Shown: positions 8,101 through 16,047, counted from the first letter of the stretch. The stretch is DNA of 64,000 nucleotides from Micromonospora luteifusca (GCF_016907275.1 NZ_JAFBBP010000001.1:3648001-3712000), one strand, 5' to 3'. Notes: a model not told the origin generated them from the sequence alone. Program-made: numbers and translations.

Positions 8101-8780
8101 TGGACGCGCTGGACCGGCTCGCCGAACCCGGCCTCGACCTGCTGCGCCGGGCGGACAGGCTGATCGCCGCCGGCGTCCCGGAAGGGCACCGGGTCTGGCC
8201 GCTGCTGCGCCGGATGCAGGTGCTGCCGGGCGACGCGGTCCGCGGTTTCCTCGACCTCCACCCCGCGCCGCTCGCCGACGCCGGGCACGCGGTGCGCCGG
8301 CTGGTCCGGGGGTACGACGACGTCTCCGCCGCGCTCACCGACTCGGTGCTCTGGTCCGGCCCGGCAGCCACGGCGTACGGGCAACAGCGGGCCGCGCTGC
8401 TGCGCCACCTCGACGAGGGGCCGGACAGCCTGGTCGGGCGGCTCGAATCCACCGCCGGTTACGCCGACGCGCTCGCCGACTGGGTGGAGGGCAGCCGCCT
8501 CGCGCTGGCCCGCACATTGGCCGACGTGCTCCGCTCGGCCGAGGCGGTAGCCGTGGTCGCCGCGACCGCCACCGGTGTGTCGACGCATCCCGGGCCGATC
8601 GGGCCCGGTGTCGCCGACGCGGCTGAGATCGGCGCGCGGGTGCTGGCGGTGCTCTGCGTCGCGTACGACGGTGCGGAGACGTTGCTGCGTCAGTGGGCGC
8701 CGAGCCTCGCCGAGACCGCGTGGCGGCCGCCGCTGGAGGGTCGACCCCGCTACGACCAGCCCACCCGAGTCGGCTGGTAA
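8100..8780 (+). CDS. WXG100-like protein
   Basis: The 226-residue protein contains LWSGPAATAYGQQRAALL (about residues 85-100), which resembles the WXG turn between two helices in WXG100 proteins, followed by long alanine-rich helices and a Trp-ending tail (RVGW). It may be a cargo or chaperone-like partner of the two genes upstream. No ESX ATPase or membrane channel gene is present in the window. It overlaps the preceding gene by one base. Confidence 0.65.
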   Translation: MDALDRLAEPGLDLLRRADRLIAAGVPEGHRVWPLLRRMQVLPGDAVRGFLDLHPAPLADAGHAVRRLVRGYDDVSAALTDSVLWSGPAATAYGQQRAALLRHLDEGPDSLVGRLESTAGYADALADWVEGSRLALARTLADVLRSAEAVAVVAATATGVSTHPGPIGPGVADAAEIGARVLAVLCVAYDGAETLLRQWAPSLAETAWRPPLEGRPRYDQPTRVGW

Positions 8781-9142
8781 CCCGTCGAAGCGTCTCCCGG
8801 CCGCAGTTGCGCCCTCTGCCGGTCGGAGTTGCCGCCCTCTGCCGGGGGTGGATGCCGCGCGGGCAGGCCACGGCGTCGCTCACGGGCGCCTGACCGGAGC
8901 CGGCACCCACGGCGACGCCGTGGTCTTCCCCCTGCACCCCCCGCAGGTCTGCCTTCACTCAACGCCGCCGGGCCGCACTTTGTCTCCCGTCCGAGCCCGG
9001 ATTCAACCGTCCGGGCGAGGAGCAACGGCACGACGGGCTGCCCGGCAATAGGTCGAGTCGACGGTCATGGATGGCAGCGGGGCGTAGTCGTCCGACGACG
9101 GCCGACGCACCCCTCGGCCCCGGGTCGTCGTAGGGTGGGGGG
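8781..9142. other. 362-base gap without a recognisable gene
   Basis: Short open frames run through this GC-rich stretch, but none has a recognisable product, a convincing ribosome-binding site or clear codon bias. It must hold the promoter of the RicT gene that starts at 9143; GGGTGGGGGG just before that ATG could serve as its ribosome-binding site. Confidence 0.5.
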
Positions 9143-9982
9143 ATGGGGATGCTCTGTGCGGTCAGCTTCAACCGGTACGGGCGCCTCTACTACCTCGACC
9201 CGGGTGAGTTGCGTCCGCAGGTGGGCGACAAGGTGCTGGTGCCCACCGACGACGGGCCCGAGGTGGCGGAGTGCGTGTGGGCCGCGCAGTGGGTGACTGA
9301 GGAAACCGACGGCTTTCCCCGGCTGGTGGGGCTGGCCGGCGACGACGACCTGCACCGGGACGAGGCGCTGCGCCGCCGTAAGGCCGAGGCCAAGGTGGCC
9401 GCGAAACGGCTGATCCGCTCGCACGGCCTGCCGATGAAGGTGGTGGCCGTCGACCATGTGCTCGGCTCCGCCGACAGCGGGGGTGAACGCACCACCGTCT
9501 ACTTCACCGCCCCGCACCGGGTGGACTTCCGCTCCCTGGTCCGTGACCTGGGTGCCACCCTGCACTGTCGGGTCGAGCTGCGCCAGCTGTCCGCGCGCGA
9601 CTCGGCGCGCGTGCAGGGCGGCATCGGTTCCTGCGGTCGGGACCTGTGCTGCGCGACGTTCCTCACCGACTTCGAGCCGGTGACGATCCGGATGGCGAAG
9701 GACCAGGACCTTCCACTGAACCCGCTGCGCATCTCCGGTGCGTGCGGTCGGTTGATGTGTTGCCTGAAGTACGAGCATCCGCTGTACCAACGTTTTCAGG
9801 AGACCGCCCCGCCGGTCGGCAGCCGGGTCTCCACTCCCGAGGGCGACGGCCGGGTCGTCGGCCACAGCGTCCCCCGTGACGCGGTGACAGTCCGGCTGGA
9901 CGCGGACGGCTCCCGCTGCTCCTGCTCCCGCGCCTCCGTCTGCGCCCCCCGCCAAGCCCACGACCAGCACTACACCCCCTGA
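9143..9982 (+). CDS. ricT: PSP1-domain protein of the RicT/YaaT family
   Basis: The 279-residue protein begins with the PSP1 pattern (AVSFNRYGRLYYLDPGEL) and has the family's cysteine clusters CGRDLCC (about 164-170) and CGRLMCC (about 200-206). In Bacillus subtilis the RicT homologue forms an iron-sulfur complex that affects RNase Y activity. Its position a few genes downstream of holB is common across Gram-positive bacteria. The last 35 residues add several Cys residues and are poorly conserved in appearance. Confidence 0.88.
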   Translation: MGMLCAVSFNRYGRLYYLDPGELRPQVGDKVLVPTDDGPEVAECVWAAQWVTEETDGFPRLVGLAGDDDLHRDEALRRRKAEAKVAAKRLIRSHGLPMKVVAVDHVLGSADSGGERTTVYFTAPHRVDFRSLVRDLGATLHCRVELRQLSARDSARVQGGIGSCGRDLCCATFLTDFEPVTIRMAKDQDLPLNPLRISGACGRLMCCLKYEHPLYQRFQETAPPVGSRVSTPEGDGRVVGHSVPRDAVTVRLDADGSRCSCSRASVCAPRQAHDQHYTP

Positions 9983-10039
9983 CCCCACCCCACCCCCACC
10001 CCGCCGCTGCTCCCACCCCACCCCGCGCGTCTTGCCCTC

Positions 10040-10100
10040 GTTGATCATGAAGTTATTGCCAGTCCGCCCGGCGTGTCGGGGCAATAACCTCATGATCAAC
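10040..10100. repeat. Dispersed palindrome, family A, copy 1 (likely bidirectional terminator)
   Basis: Arms GTTGATCATGA... and ...TCATGATCAAC, each about 21 bases, form a near-perfect hairpin with a 19-base loop, between the converging ricT and metallophosphoesterase genes. A related copy is at 25276-25324. The position and fold suit a bidirectional terminator; the duplication suggests a dispersed repeat family. Confidence 0.75.
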
Positions 10101-10142
10101 GCGGTGATGGTGGGGCGCGTGGGCCGGCGCGCGGGGTGGGGG

Positions 10143-11897
10143 TTAGTGCAGGACTGTGGGGGGTTCGGGTAGGTGGGGGGTTGGGGTGGTTTTGGGGATC
10201 AGCCAGCTTGCCGTAGGGGACTGGTCGGGGTTGACCTGCCAGTCGCGGGATACCCGGTCCACTGCGATCGGGTAGATGGTCAGCGTTCCGTCCGGGTCGA
10301 TGCGCAACCGGAGGAACGACTTGGAGTCCTCGATGCCCTGCCCGGCGAAGAGTTCGTTGACGTTCACCCCGAACGAGCCCGCCACCAGCAGGTACGCCGC
10401 CACCAGCTGGCTCGCGACCAAGCCGATCACCGGGCCGTAGAGCACCGCCGCGGCGACCACCGGCAGCGGCCACGGCCAGTGGTAGAACGGCAATGCCAAC
10501 CACGCCCAGGTGCCGGCCGCAGCAAGGGCCACATGTGCCACGCCGTGGCCGACGCCGAGAATCCAGTGTCGTGCGTGCCGTTTGCCGCTCGCGCTGGGCG
10601 GCTTGGCGAACAGGGCCGCTGCCAGCACGGTCACGAGCACCATCAGCACCAACGGAACGCTGAACAGTCGCTGGTCGGTGCTGTCGGCCCAGTTTGCCGT
10701 CGCACCCGCCATCGCCAGCATCAGCAGGGTGTGCAGGGTGCCGAGCAGCGTGGTGAAGCCGGGGTTGCGCATCGGCAGCCGGGGGAAGATGCCCCAGCCG
10801 TAGCGCCGGGAGGCGGCCGCGTCGGGATAGCGGGCCACCAGGTCGTACGGCTCGGCACGGCTGGCCCGTCGGGCCAGCGTGTCCCGCGGTGGCACCTCGA
10901 TGCGTTCCGGCAGCTTGTGGGTGGGGTAGAGGTACGCGCCACCGCCGCCGCAGGTGATGAGCTGCCGGTCGGCCCCGGCGTATCGGGCGTAGTGATGCAG
11001 GTCGCCGGAGAGCAGCAGCCGCACCTGCGCCCCGGTCGGGTCGATGATCGTCCGAATGAAGTAGTCGATCGAGTCGTACGCCGTCGGGTTGTCGGCCGCC
11101 TTGACCCAGGTGGGCGCCGGCGCTGCGATGATCACCTTTGCTTCCGGGCCGAGCCGCCGGGCCACCTCGTCGAAGTAGGTCAGCTGCGGGTCGTCCAGGT
11201 ACGAGCCGGACTGGTCATCCACGCCGAGCAGCCACCACCCGGCCGGCAACTCCACGGCGAAGTACGACCTCGACTGGCCGGTGCCCCAGCCGGCGAAGTT
11301 GCGGTCCCGGGAGCGGACGAACAACCGAAGGAACGCTGTCAAACCGTCGTACCAGTCGTGGTTGCCCGGCACCGCGAAAAGCGTGGGTTTCTCCGGCGGC
11401 GCTGTCGGCAACGCGGCCTGGTAGGGGCCCTTGCACCGGTTCTCGTACTCCTCGTAGGCCGCCGACGGGTACACCTGGTCGCCGCCCATCACCAGGGTCT
11501 GCGCGCGAGGCAGCCGGTGCCCGTCCACCGTCAGCTCCGGTTGTGCCAGCAGGTACGCCACCGAGTACGTGGCGTTGAAGCCGTCACCCAGGTCGGCCAC
11601 GTAGTCGAGCCACAGCCCGCCGTCCGGCCCGACCTGACGGAAGATGCCGTCGCCGAACGCGTTCTGCAACTCGCGCTTGTCCAGGTACGCCCCGAAGAGC
11701 ATCGCCAGCAGCGTCCGGATGCCGGTGCTGATCAGCAGGAACGGCGCCAGCCACGGCACCGGCTTGCGCGGCGTGAAGCCCAACTCCAGCGGGTCGGTGC
11801 TGCGCGGCCGATGGGCGGCGCGAGCGCTGGCCGGCACACGGTCAGGACGCTCGTTCGACTCGTCCTGGCGGTCGGGGTCGTCGTGTTCGTCACTCAC
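10143..11897 (-). CDS. Membrane-anchored metallophosphoesterase
   Basis: The 584-residue protein shows calcineurin-like phosphoesterase motifs in order: GGDQVYP, GNHDW, and LSGDLHHYAR. One hydrophobic segment precedes the catalytic domain (about residues 48-68) and four to five follow it (about 380-510), so it is probably an integral membrane protein. The C-terminal tail returns to a soluble stretch with IEDSKSFLRLRI. The substrate is unknown. The N-terminal 40 residues are charged and probably disordered. Confidence 0.82.
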   Translation of the reverse strand: MSDEHDDPDRQDESNERPDRVPASARAAHRPRSTDPLELGFTPRKPVPWLAPFLLISTGIRTLLAMLFGAYLDKRELQNAFGDGIFRQVGPDGGLWLDYVADLGDGFNATYSVAYLLAQPELTVDGHRLPRAQTLVMGGDQVYPSAAYEEYENRCKGPYQAALPTAPPEKPTLFAVPGNHDWYDGLTAFLRLFVRSRDRNFAGWGTGQSRSYFAVELPAGWWLLGVDDQSGSYLDDPQLTYFDEVARRLGPEAKVIIAAPAPTWVKAADNPTAYDSIDYFIRTIIDPTGAQVRLLLSGDLHHYARYAGADRQLITCGGGGAYLYPTHKLPERIEVPPRDTLARRASRAEPYDLVARYPDAAASRRYGWGIFPRLPMRNPGFTTLLGTLHTLLMLAMAGATANWADSTDQRLFSVPLVLMVLVTVLAAALFAKPPSASGKRHARHWILGVGHGVAHVALAAAGTWAWLALPFYHWPWPLPVVAAAVLYGPVIGLVASQLVAAYLLVAGSFGVNVNELFAGQGIEDSKSFLRLRIDPDGTLTIYPIAVDRVSRDWQVNPDQSPTASWLIPKTTPTPHLPEPPTVLH

Positions 11898-12031
11898 CCG
11901 CCGCAGCGTAGTCCCGCCCTAGAACGTCCGCTGTCCGGCAAACGGCCGGATGTCCGTTTCATTAGGGCGGACGGGCGGGGGGTATCCCGTTCGGTCGAGG
12001 GTCGTGGGGTGCCGTACACTTGCTGATCGTT

Positions 12032-12105
12032 GCCGCCTTAGCTCAGTCGGCTAGAGCGACGCACTCGTAATGCGTAGGTCGACGGTTCGATTCCGTCAGG
12101 CGGCT
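12032..12105 (+). tRNA. tRNA-Thr (anticodon CGT)
   Basis: A full cloverleaf is visible: acceptor GCCGCCT pairs with AGGCGGC, the anticodon stem ACGCA/TGCGT encloses the loop CTCGTAA with anticodon CGT at 12066-12068, and the T arm is GACGG TTCGATT CCGTC. CCA is not encoded. A fragment of an integrase gene lies just downstream, suggesting that this tRNA served as an attachment site. Confidence 0.95.
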
Positions 12106-12112
12106 CGGTACA

Positions 12113-12148
12113 GAAGCCCAGGTCAAAGACCTGGGCTTCGCCGTTTTT
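12113..12148 (+). terminator. Intrinsic terminator after tRNA-Thr
   Basis: GAAGCCCAGGTC and GACCTGGGCTTC form a perfect 12-bp stem with an AAA loop, followed after GCCG by five T residues. This is a canonical Rho-independent terminator, rare in such GC-rich DNA. Confidence 0.9.
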
Positions 12149-12177
12149 CGAGGTCGACGACAGTGCGGCCGGACGTG

Positions 12178-12306
12178 CTAGTCCGCATCCCGCGCAGCGA
12201 CCGCCTCGTCCAGCCGGTTGGCGACCGCCTCGTCCAGATCGTCACCGAAGAGTCCGGCGTACACGTCCAGCGTCATCGACGCCGAGGGGTGTCCGAGCAT
12301 CCTGAG
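12178..12306 (-). pseudogene. Severed C-terminus of a tyrosine recombinase (integrase)
   Basis: The last 42 codons before a TAG at 12178 read LRMLGHPSASMTLDVYAGLF followed by a DDLDEAVANRLDEA-type helix. This is the C-terminal end of phage-type tyrosine integrases, with the catalytic tyrosine in DVYAGLF. Upstream (above about 12306) the frame stays open but loses all resemblance, so the Arg-His-Arg catalytic core is gone. It is a relic of an element that integrated next to tRNA-Thr. Confidence 0.8.
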
Positions 12307-12369
12307 GTCCCGATCTGACGTCGCCTGCTGGCGACCTCCGGCCGGCCGGCCGTGCATTACTGTCGCGGC

Positions 12370-12882
12370 GTGGCTGAGTTTCGAGCGCACATCGGAGTGC
12401 ACTACGGCTTCCTTGACATCGCTGATGATCAATCCTGGGGTCGGACCGATTGGGCTAAGGTCTTCTTCGGCAGGCGCCCGACCGGCCTCATCGCCACCTC
12501 TCCAGGCGAAGTTTTCCTCGTCACGGGTCGCCATACCGGCACCGTGGGATTCACGGTCAGGATCGACGGTGCCGACCCGGGGCCTGACCTTGAGGGGTTT
12601 GAAGACGTGGTGGAGGTGTCGTTCGAGGCGTTGCGGTCGGAGCTGAGGCTCATTCAATGGGCCGGAGAAATGTCCCATGCGCTGCCGCGACTCTCGGCCG
12701 GGCCCGGTTCGTACCGGATGCGCTACCACTGCCGGGGGATGGACGACGCTGGAAACAGCGGTTGGGATTATTGCGCGGTTGTTGACGAGTACCTGCTGCA
12801 GATCTGGCCGTCCCCCGCCGCGCCGCCTGCGACGCTCAAGGTCACCAGCCGAGAAGGGCATCGCCGGATCCTCGAAAGCTGA
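12370..12882 (+). CDS. Hypothetical protein, orphan gene near integrase relic
   Basis: From a GTG at 12370 the frame encodes about 170 residues (VAEFRAHIGVHYGFLDI...). Visible blocks are VHYGFLDIAD near the N-terminus and SYRMRYHCRGMDDA followed by a tryptophan-containing C-terminal region (LLQIWPSP). Beta-rich and soluble; no signal peptide or membrane segment. I do not recognise the family. GC content is slightly lower than in neighbouring core genes, and it lies beside an integrase relic, so horizontal acquisition is plausible. Confidence 0.6.
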   Translation: MAEFRAHIGVHYGFLDIADDQSWGRTDWAKVFFGRRPTGLIATSPGEVFLVTGRHTGTVGFTVRIDGADPGPDLEGFEDVVEVSFEALRSELRLIQWAGEMSHALPRLSAGPGSYRMRYHCRGMDDAGNSGWDYCAVVDEYLLQIWPSPAAPPATLKVTSREGHRRILES

Positions 12883-12945
12883 CTGGCGCGCCTCCCAAGC
12901 TGATGCTCGGCACCTTCCAGAGTGATCGTGCGAGGATGTGCGGCC

Positions 12946-13278
12946 ATGAGCCCGGACGCCTGGAGGTTGCTCGACGGCAGAGCCGAGCGAGCAAGGCGCT
13001 CGTGGTCGGAGACCCTGTCGGCACTGCCTGTGGGTGCACGAGTCCGGGTACGCGTGCTCGTGACGATGCCGTTTGGTGTCTTCGCCGACATCGAAGGTCA
13101 GCCCGATGCGCTGGCTCTGATGGAGATCACCACGCTTCCGAGCGGCAGCGAGCTTCCGGCTCGTGGTGTCTGGCTCGATGCGGTTGTCGTCGACCACACT
13201 GCTCACAACTGGCAGGTGAGGCTTCGGCCAGCCGAAACTCAAAACCTGGGCTGGATGACCATCGTGATCCGAGGTTGA
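12946..13278 (+). CDS. Small protein with an S1/OB-like segment
   Basis: From ATG at 12946 the frame gives 110 residues; a GTG at 12922 is an alternative start. The stretch VGARVRVRVLVTMPFGVFADIEG resembles the first strands of an S1/OB RNA-binding fold (beta strand, then PFGVFADIEG), so nucleic-acid binding is possible. No other domain is visible. The gene lies 4 bases before the next one and is probably co-transcribed with it. Confidence 0.6.
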   Translation: MSPDAWRLLDGRAERARRSWSETLSALPVGARVRVRVLVTMPFGVFADIEGQPDALALMEITTLPSGSELPARGVWLDAVVVDHTAHNWQVRLRPAETQNLGWMTIVIRG

Positions 13279-13282
13279 AGAC

Positions 13283-13570
13283 ATGGCGGACTGGGCGGAC
13301 TGGAGCGAGGACGAGTATGTCCAGTACCTGCAAGACGAGCGCCGACGCTTTGCGTGGGTGATGCAGCGTTACGGGGGCCTCAAGGCAATTCAAGCCGAGG
13401 CGGCGGCCGTGCAGCACTACCCCTTCGAGGCCAGCGACGCCCCGTACCGAGGGCTCGTCTTCCATGACGAAGCGTGGCACTGGGCGATGCTGAAGATCTA
13501 CGGGGAGAGGTACTGGATTCAGCACCCGGAACTTGTTGAACCGCAGGCTGAGTACAGAGCGCTTGACTGA
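13283..13570 (+). CDS. Small hypothetical protein
   Basis: The 95-residue acidic protein is rich in aromatic residues (DWADWSEDEYVQYLQ, FHDEAWHWAMLKIYGERYW) and starts 4 bases after the preceding stop, with GAGG upstream. I do not recognise the family. The aromatic/acidic make-up is like that of immunity-type or DNA-mimic small proteins, but that is only an impression. Confidence 0.6.
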   Translation: MADWADWSEDEYVQYLQDERRRFAWVMQRYGGLKAIQAEAAAVQHYPFEASDAPYRGLVFHDEAWHWAMLKIYGERYWIQHPELVEPQAEYRALD

Positions 13571-13700
13571 ACCTCCACCGCACACACCCGCGTCGGCCCT
13601 TGCTGGGCGGCATTTCGGCGGAGCCGCCAGCGGAGCAGCCAAGCCGCCGAACAACAGCGGACGGCGCGAGTGTCCATGGGGGTGGCAATTGCATACGGGT

Positions 13701-13735
13701 CGCGCCCGGCTCGACGAAGCGCCGAGCCGGGCGCG
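13701..13735. terminator. GC-rich hairpin between converging genes
   Basis: CGCGCCCGGCTCG and CGAGCCGGGCGCG form a perfect 13-bp stem with a 9-base loop. It separates the small plus-strand genes from the minus-strand LPXTG remnant and could stop transcription from both sides. Confidence 0.6.
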
Positions 13736-13744
13736 TCGGGCGAG

Positions 13745-13967
13745 CTATGCCACGAAGCGGGAACGGCGTCGGCGTCCGATCAGGAAGCCCGCACCGCCGA
13801 GGAGCAGAAGGGCACCGCCGATGTTGGCCACGGTCGCGGTTTCGGCACCGGTCAGGGGCAGCCCGCCGCCCTCGCCGCCGGGGGCGCCCAGGCTGGCGGA
13901 GGAAGTAGGGGTCGGTGCAACGGTCGTCGTGGCGCTGGGCGTCGCGCTGGGCGAGGCGCTGTCACTT
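13745..13967 (-). pseudogene. Orphan LPXTG cell-wall sorting signal
   Basis: Read on the minus strand up to the TAG at 13745, the DNA encodes a Ser/Thr/Pro/Ala linker (SASPSATPSATTTVAPTPTS), then LPLTGAE, a hydrophobic segment (IGGALLLLGGAGFLIG) and the positive tail RRRRSRFVA. This is a complete sortase sorting signal. The frame runs out of phase into the end of a CoaD-like gene with no surface-protein domain and no obvious start. It is therefore the detached 3' end of a surface-protein gene. Confidence 0.8.
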
Positions 13968-14429
13968 GTTGAGCGTGCGCACTGCGGTCGAAGACACCGC
14001 GGTCAGTTCGGGCTGCGCAGGCAAAAATACCGTGGGTACACCCAGCGACTGGTTCATCGCGGCGAGTTGGTACTCGGTCCGAAGGTCGGTGGTGTTACGC
14101 AGGCCGCGGACGATCACCGCTACTTCATGGCGACGGCAGTAGGTGGAGGTCAACCCGCTCCAGGCCGCAACGGTGACGGAGGTCCACGCGACCGGCAGAA
14201 TCGCCCGGACGGCGGCCGCTCGTTCCTCTTCGTCGGTGCCCGGATGCTTGACGCTGTTGACCGCGACGAGCACGACCACTTCGTCGAAGAGGTCGCGTGC
14301 CCGGTTCACCACATTCAAGTGCCCGGGCGTGAAGGGATCAAAGCTGCCGGGGTAGAGGGCTCGCACTCGTACGCGGCCGGGGATGTGTGCTGTCGGACGT
14401 GGCCCGGCCGGTGGGGGGTCGGGTGTCAC
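13962..14429 (-). CDS. Phosphopantetheine adenylyltransferase-like nucleotidyltransferase, C-terminally truncated
   Basis: The 155-residue protein has the nucleotidyltransferase signature LYPGSFDPFTPGHLNVV (about 24-40), RGLRNTTDLRTEYQLAAMNQ and VSSTAVR, all typical of CoaD. The usual 30-35 residue C-terminal tail after SSTxVR is missing: the protein ends RTLNK, while an N-terminal extension of about 20 residues (MTPDPPPAGPRPTAHIPG) is added. It overlaps the upstream DUF6817 gene by 4 bases (ATGA). It is probably a second, diverged copy rather than the housekeeping coaD; activity is uncertain. Confidence 0.75.
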   Translation of the reverse strand: MTPDPPPAGPRPTAHIPGRVRVRALYPGSFDPFTPGHLNVVNRARDLFDEVVVLVAVNSVKHPGTDEEERAAAVRAILPVAWTSVTVAAWSGLTSTYCRRHEVAVIVRGLRNTTDLRTEYQLAAMNQSLGVPTVFLPAQPELTAVSSTAVRTLNK

Positions 14430-14959
14430 GGCCGCAAGACCCGCTGCGCATCGCGGATGACCTGCTCGGAGGCCAGTGGTGCCCAGGAGGCGAACAGTTC
14501 CCGGAAGTAGGCGCCGTGCCGGTCCGCCACCGCCGGATCGTGCTCGATGACGTCCAGTTCGTTGACGATGCTCAGGTCCATGAGCGACCGAAGTTGAGCA
14601 GCGTTCGGCGTTCTCACCTGACGTTCGAAGCGGTCGAACACCTGGCCGGTCTTTGCCAGCTCCGGCCAGCTGCGATCACGGTCGCAGGCGCCATGCAGAT
14701 AGACAAGCTCCTCGGCCTCGGCGCCGACGAGATCCCGCAGCACAGCACGATCGGCCCGATCAAGCAGGACGAGGTCGAATCCGTCGGTGCCGTAGGTGGC
14801 GTGGGTAAGGCCCGCGGCTTGCACTTCATTGCCGCAGCCGAGCACGGCGAGTCGTTCGCGGACTCGACACAGGTGGGCGTACAGGTTGCCCCCGGGATGC
14901 GCGATCTGCTCAGCGCCCTGCCGGCGGAGCCAGACCCGCACGCCTTCGTCGGTGCTCAT
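14426..14959 (-). CDS. DUF6817 domain protein
   Basis: The 177-residue protein contains the DUF6817 pattern: GAEQIAHPGGNLYAHLCRV, AAGLTHATYGTDGFDL and a C-terminal acidic helical region. The conserved His residues (HPGG, LTHATYG, HGAC) recall HD-type metal sites. Its stop overlaps the start of the CoaD-like gene, so the two are translationally coupled and likely to act together. The reaction is unknown. Confidence 0.75.
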   Translation of the reverse strand: MSTDEGVRVWLRRQGAEQIAHPGGNLYAHLCRVRERLAVLGCGNEVQAAGLTHATYGTDGFDLVLLDRADRAVLRDLVGAEAEELVYLHGACDRDRSWPELAKTGQVFDRFERQVRTPNAAQLRSLMDLSIVNELDVIEHDPAVADRHGAYFRELFASWAPLASEQVIRDAQRVLRP

Positions 14960-15049
14960 GGCCCGACTGTAGGTATCGGCTGTCGGATTCGCTGGCCCCT
15001 GCGGGTGGGCAATACGTCACAGCGCCGTGGATACGTCTGTGGGTGCCCT

Positions 15050-15580
15050 TCATGCACCTCTGTGTCGCGCATGCAGATGGCCGTCGAGAGGGAATGCGGG
15101 CGGCGCTGCGGGGAGCACTCTGTCGAAGTCGTATCGGCTTTTCTCCGCGACTCGACACGAGGCCGAGTTGTCCACCTGATGCAGGAGTTCAAGACGCCTC
15201 AGCCCGCCCGGCCCAAGCATGTCGAAGGCCCAGCCGGTGAGAGCTTCCAGAGCGCGGGGAGCTACGCCCTTTCCGCGAGCGCGCGCCGCCGTCCAATACC
15301 CGACCTCGGCCGACGGTTTGCCGGGGGCTGTCTCCTTCAGGACCACGTTGCCCACCAACTGCCCGGGTGAGTCCAGGCCCGTTTCGAGGACCGCGAAGCC
15401 AAACCGGTCTCCTGTTGCCCAGCCCTGCTGCTGGGTCCGCACCCACCGTTTCGCGTCGGCATCGCTCTGTATCGCGGGGCTCGCCCAGAGACGCATCGCG
15501 GGATCCTGGCACACCTCGACCAGTGCGGGAACGTCGTCCATGCACCAGGGGCGAAGCACGAGGGCAGGGGCGGGCGGCAT
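15050..15580 (-). CDS. GNAT family N-acetyltransferase
   Basis: The 176-residue protein (start ATG at 15580 with GAGG 5 bases upstream; in-frame GTG starts at 15640 and 15613 are possible) has the RimJ/RimL-type pattern: LVLRPWCMDDVPALVEV at the N-terminus, VGYWTAARARGKGVAPRAL as the acetyl-CoA-binding loop (R-x-x-G-x-G/A type) and LELLHQVDNSASCRVAEK. It transfers an acetyl group to an amine; the substrate is unknown. Confidence 0.82.
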   Translation of the reverse strand: MPPAPALVLRPWCMDDVPALVEVCQDPAMRLWASPAIQSDADAKRWVRTQQQGWATGDRFGFAVLETGLDSPGQLVGNVVLKETAPGKPSAEVGYWTAARARGKGVAPRALEALTGWAFDMLGPGGLRRLELLHQVDNSASCRVAEKSRYDFDRVLPAAPPAFPLDGHLHARHRGA

Positions 15581-15651
15581 CGCGACCTCGTGCAGTACGA
15601 CGGTGTCATTCACCAGTCGAGCGTAGGGCGGCACCGTCACCGGACCCGCGG

Positions 15652-16047
15652 CTACCTCCGGCGGGCCAGGTGTTGCAGCGTCGCGCGGATGACGGTCTTC
15701 TCCTCCGGGGAGACGTTGGGGTCCATCAGGATCCGCGCGACTGCCCGTAGGTCCGGGTCGGTGCTGGGGTCAGGTGCGGGTGAGGGCGGCGCGCCGTCCC
15801 AGCCCAGTATCTGCGAGGCCACCGAACGCGGGATGCCAAGGCCGTCGCAGAACTGTTGGACCTGGGTGCGCTGCGGGTTGGCGATCTCGGCGCGGCGCCA
15901 ACGGTAGATCGTCGACCGACCGATGCCGGTGCGGTGTTCGACGTCCTCGATGGACATGGCGCGTTCCCGTACGGCCTCGTCGAGGGCGCGTTTGATGAAC
16001 CGCGCGAACGCGATGACGCGGGGGTCCTGGCTGGCACTCGCTGGCAC
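15652..16047 (-). CDS. XRE-family helix-turn-helix regulator
   Basis: The 131-residue protein starts at GTG 16047 and has a Cro/CI-type helix-turn-helix (SIEDVEHRTGIGRSTIYRWR, about residues 32-51). It is followed by a proline-rich link and an acidic helical tail (SPEEKTVIRATLQHLARRR). The spacer upstream holds four copies of CAGTGCCA, which are candidate operators. It is separated from the GNAT gene by about 70 bases in the same orientation. Confidence 0.82.
   Translation of the reverse strand: MPASASQDPRVIAFARFIKRALDEAVRERAMSIEDVEHRTGIGRSTIYRWRRAEIANPQRTQVQQFCDGLGIPRSVASQILGWDGAPPSPAPDPSTDPDLRAVARILMDPNVSPEEKTVIRATLQHLARRR

Noticed and set aside
12032..13600. Intact integrated element with direct-repeat ends
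   Set aside because: I looked for a second copy of the tRNA-Thr 3' end downstream and saw none; only an integrase tail remains.
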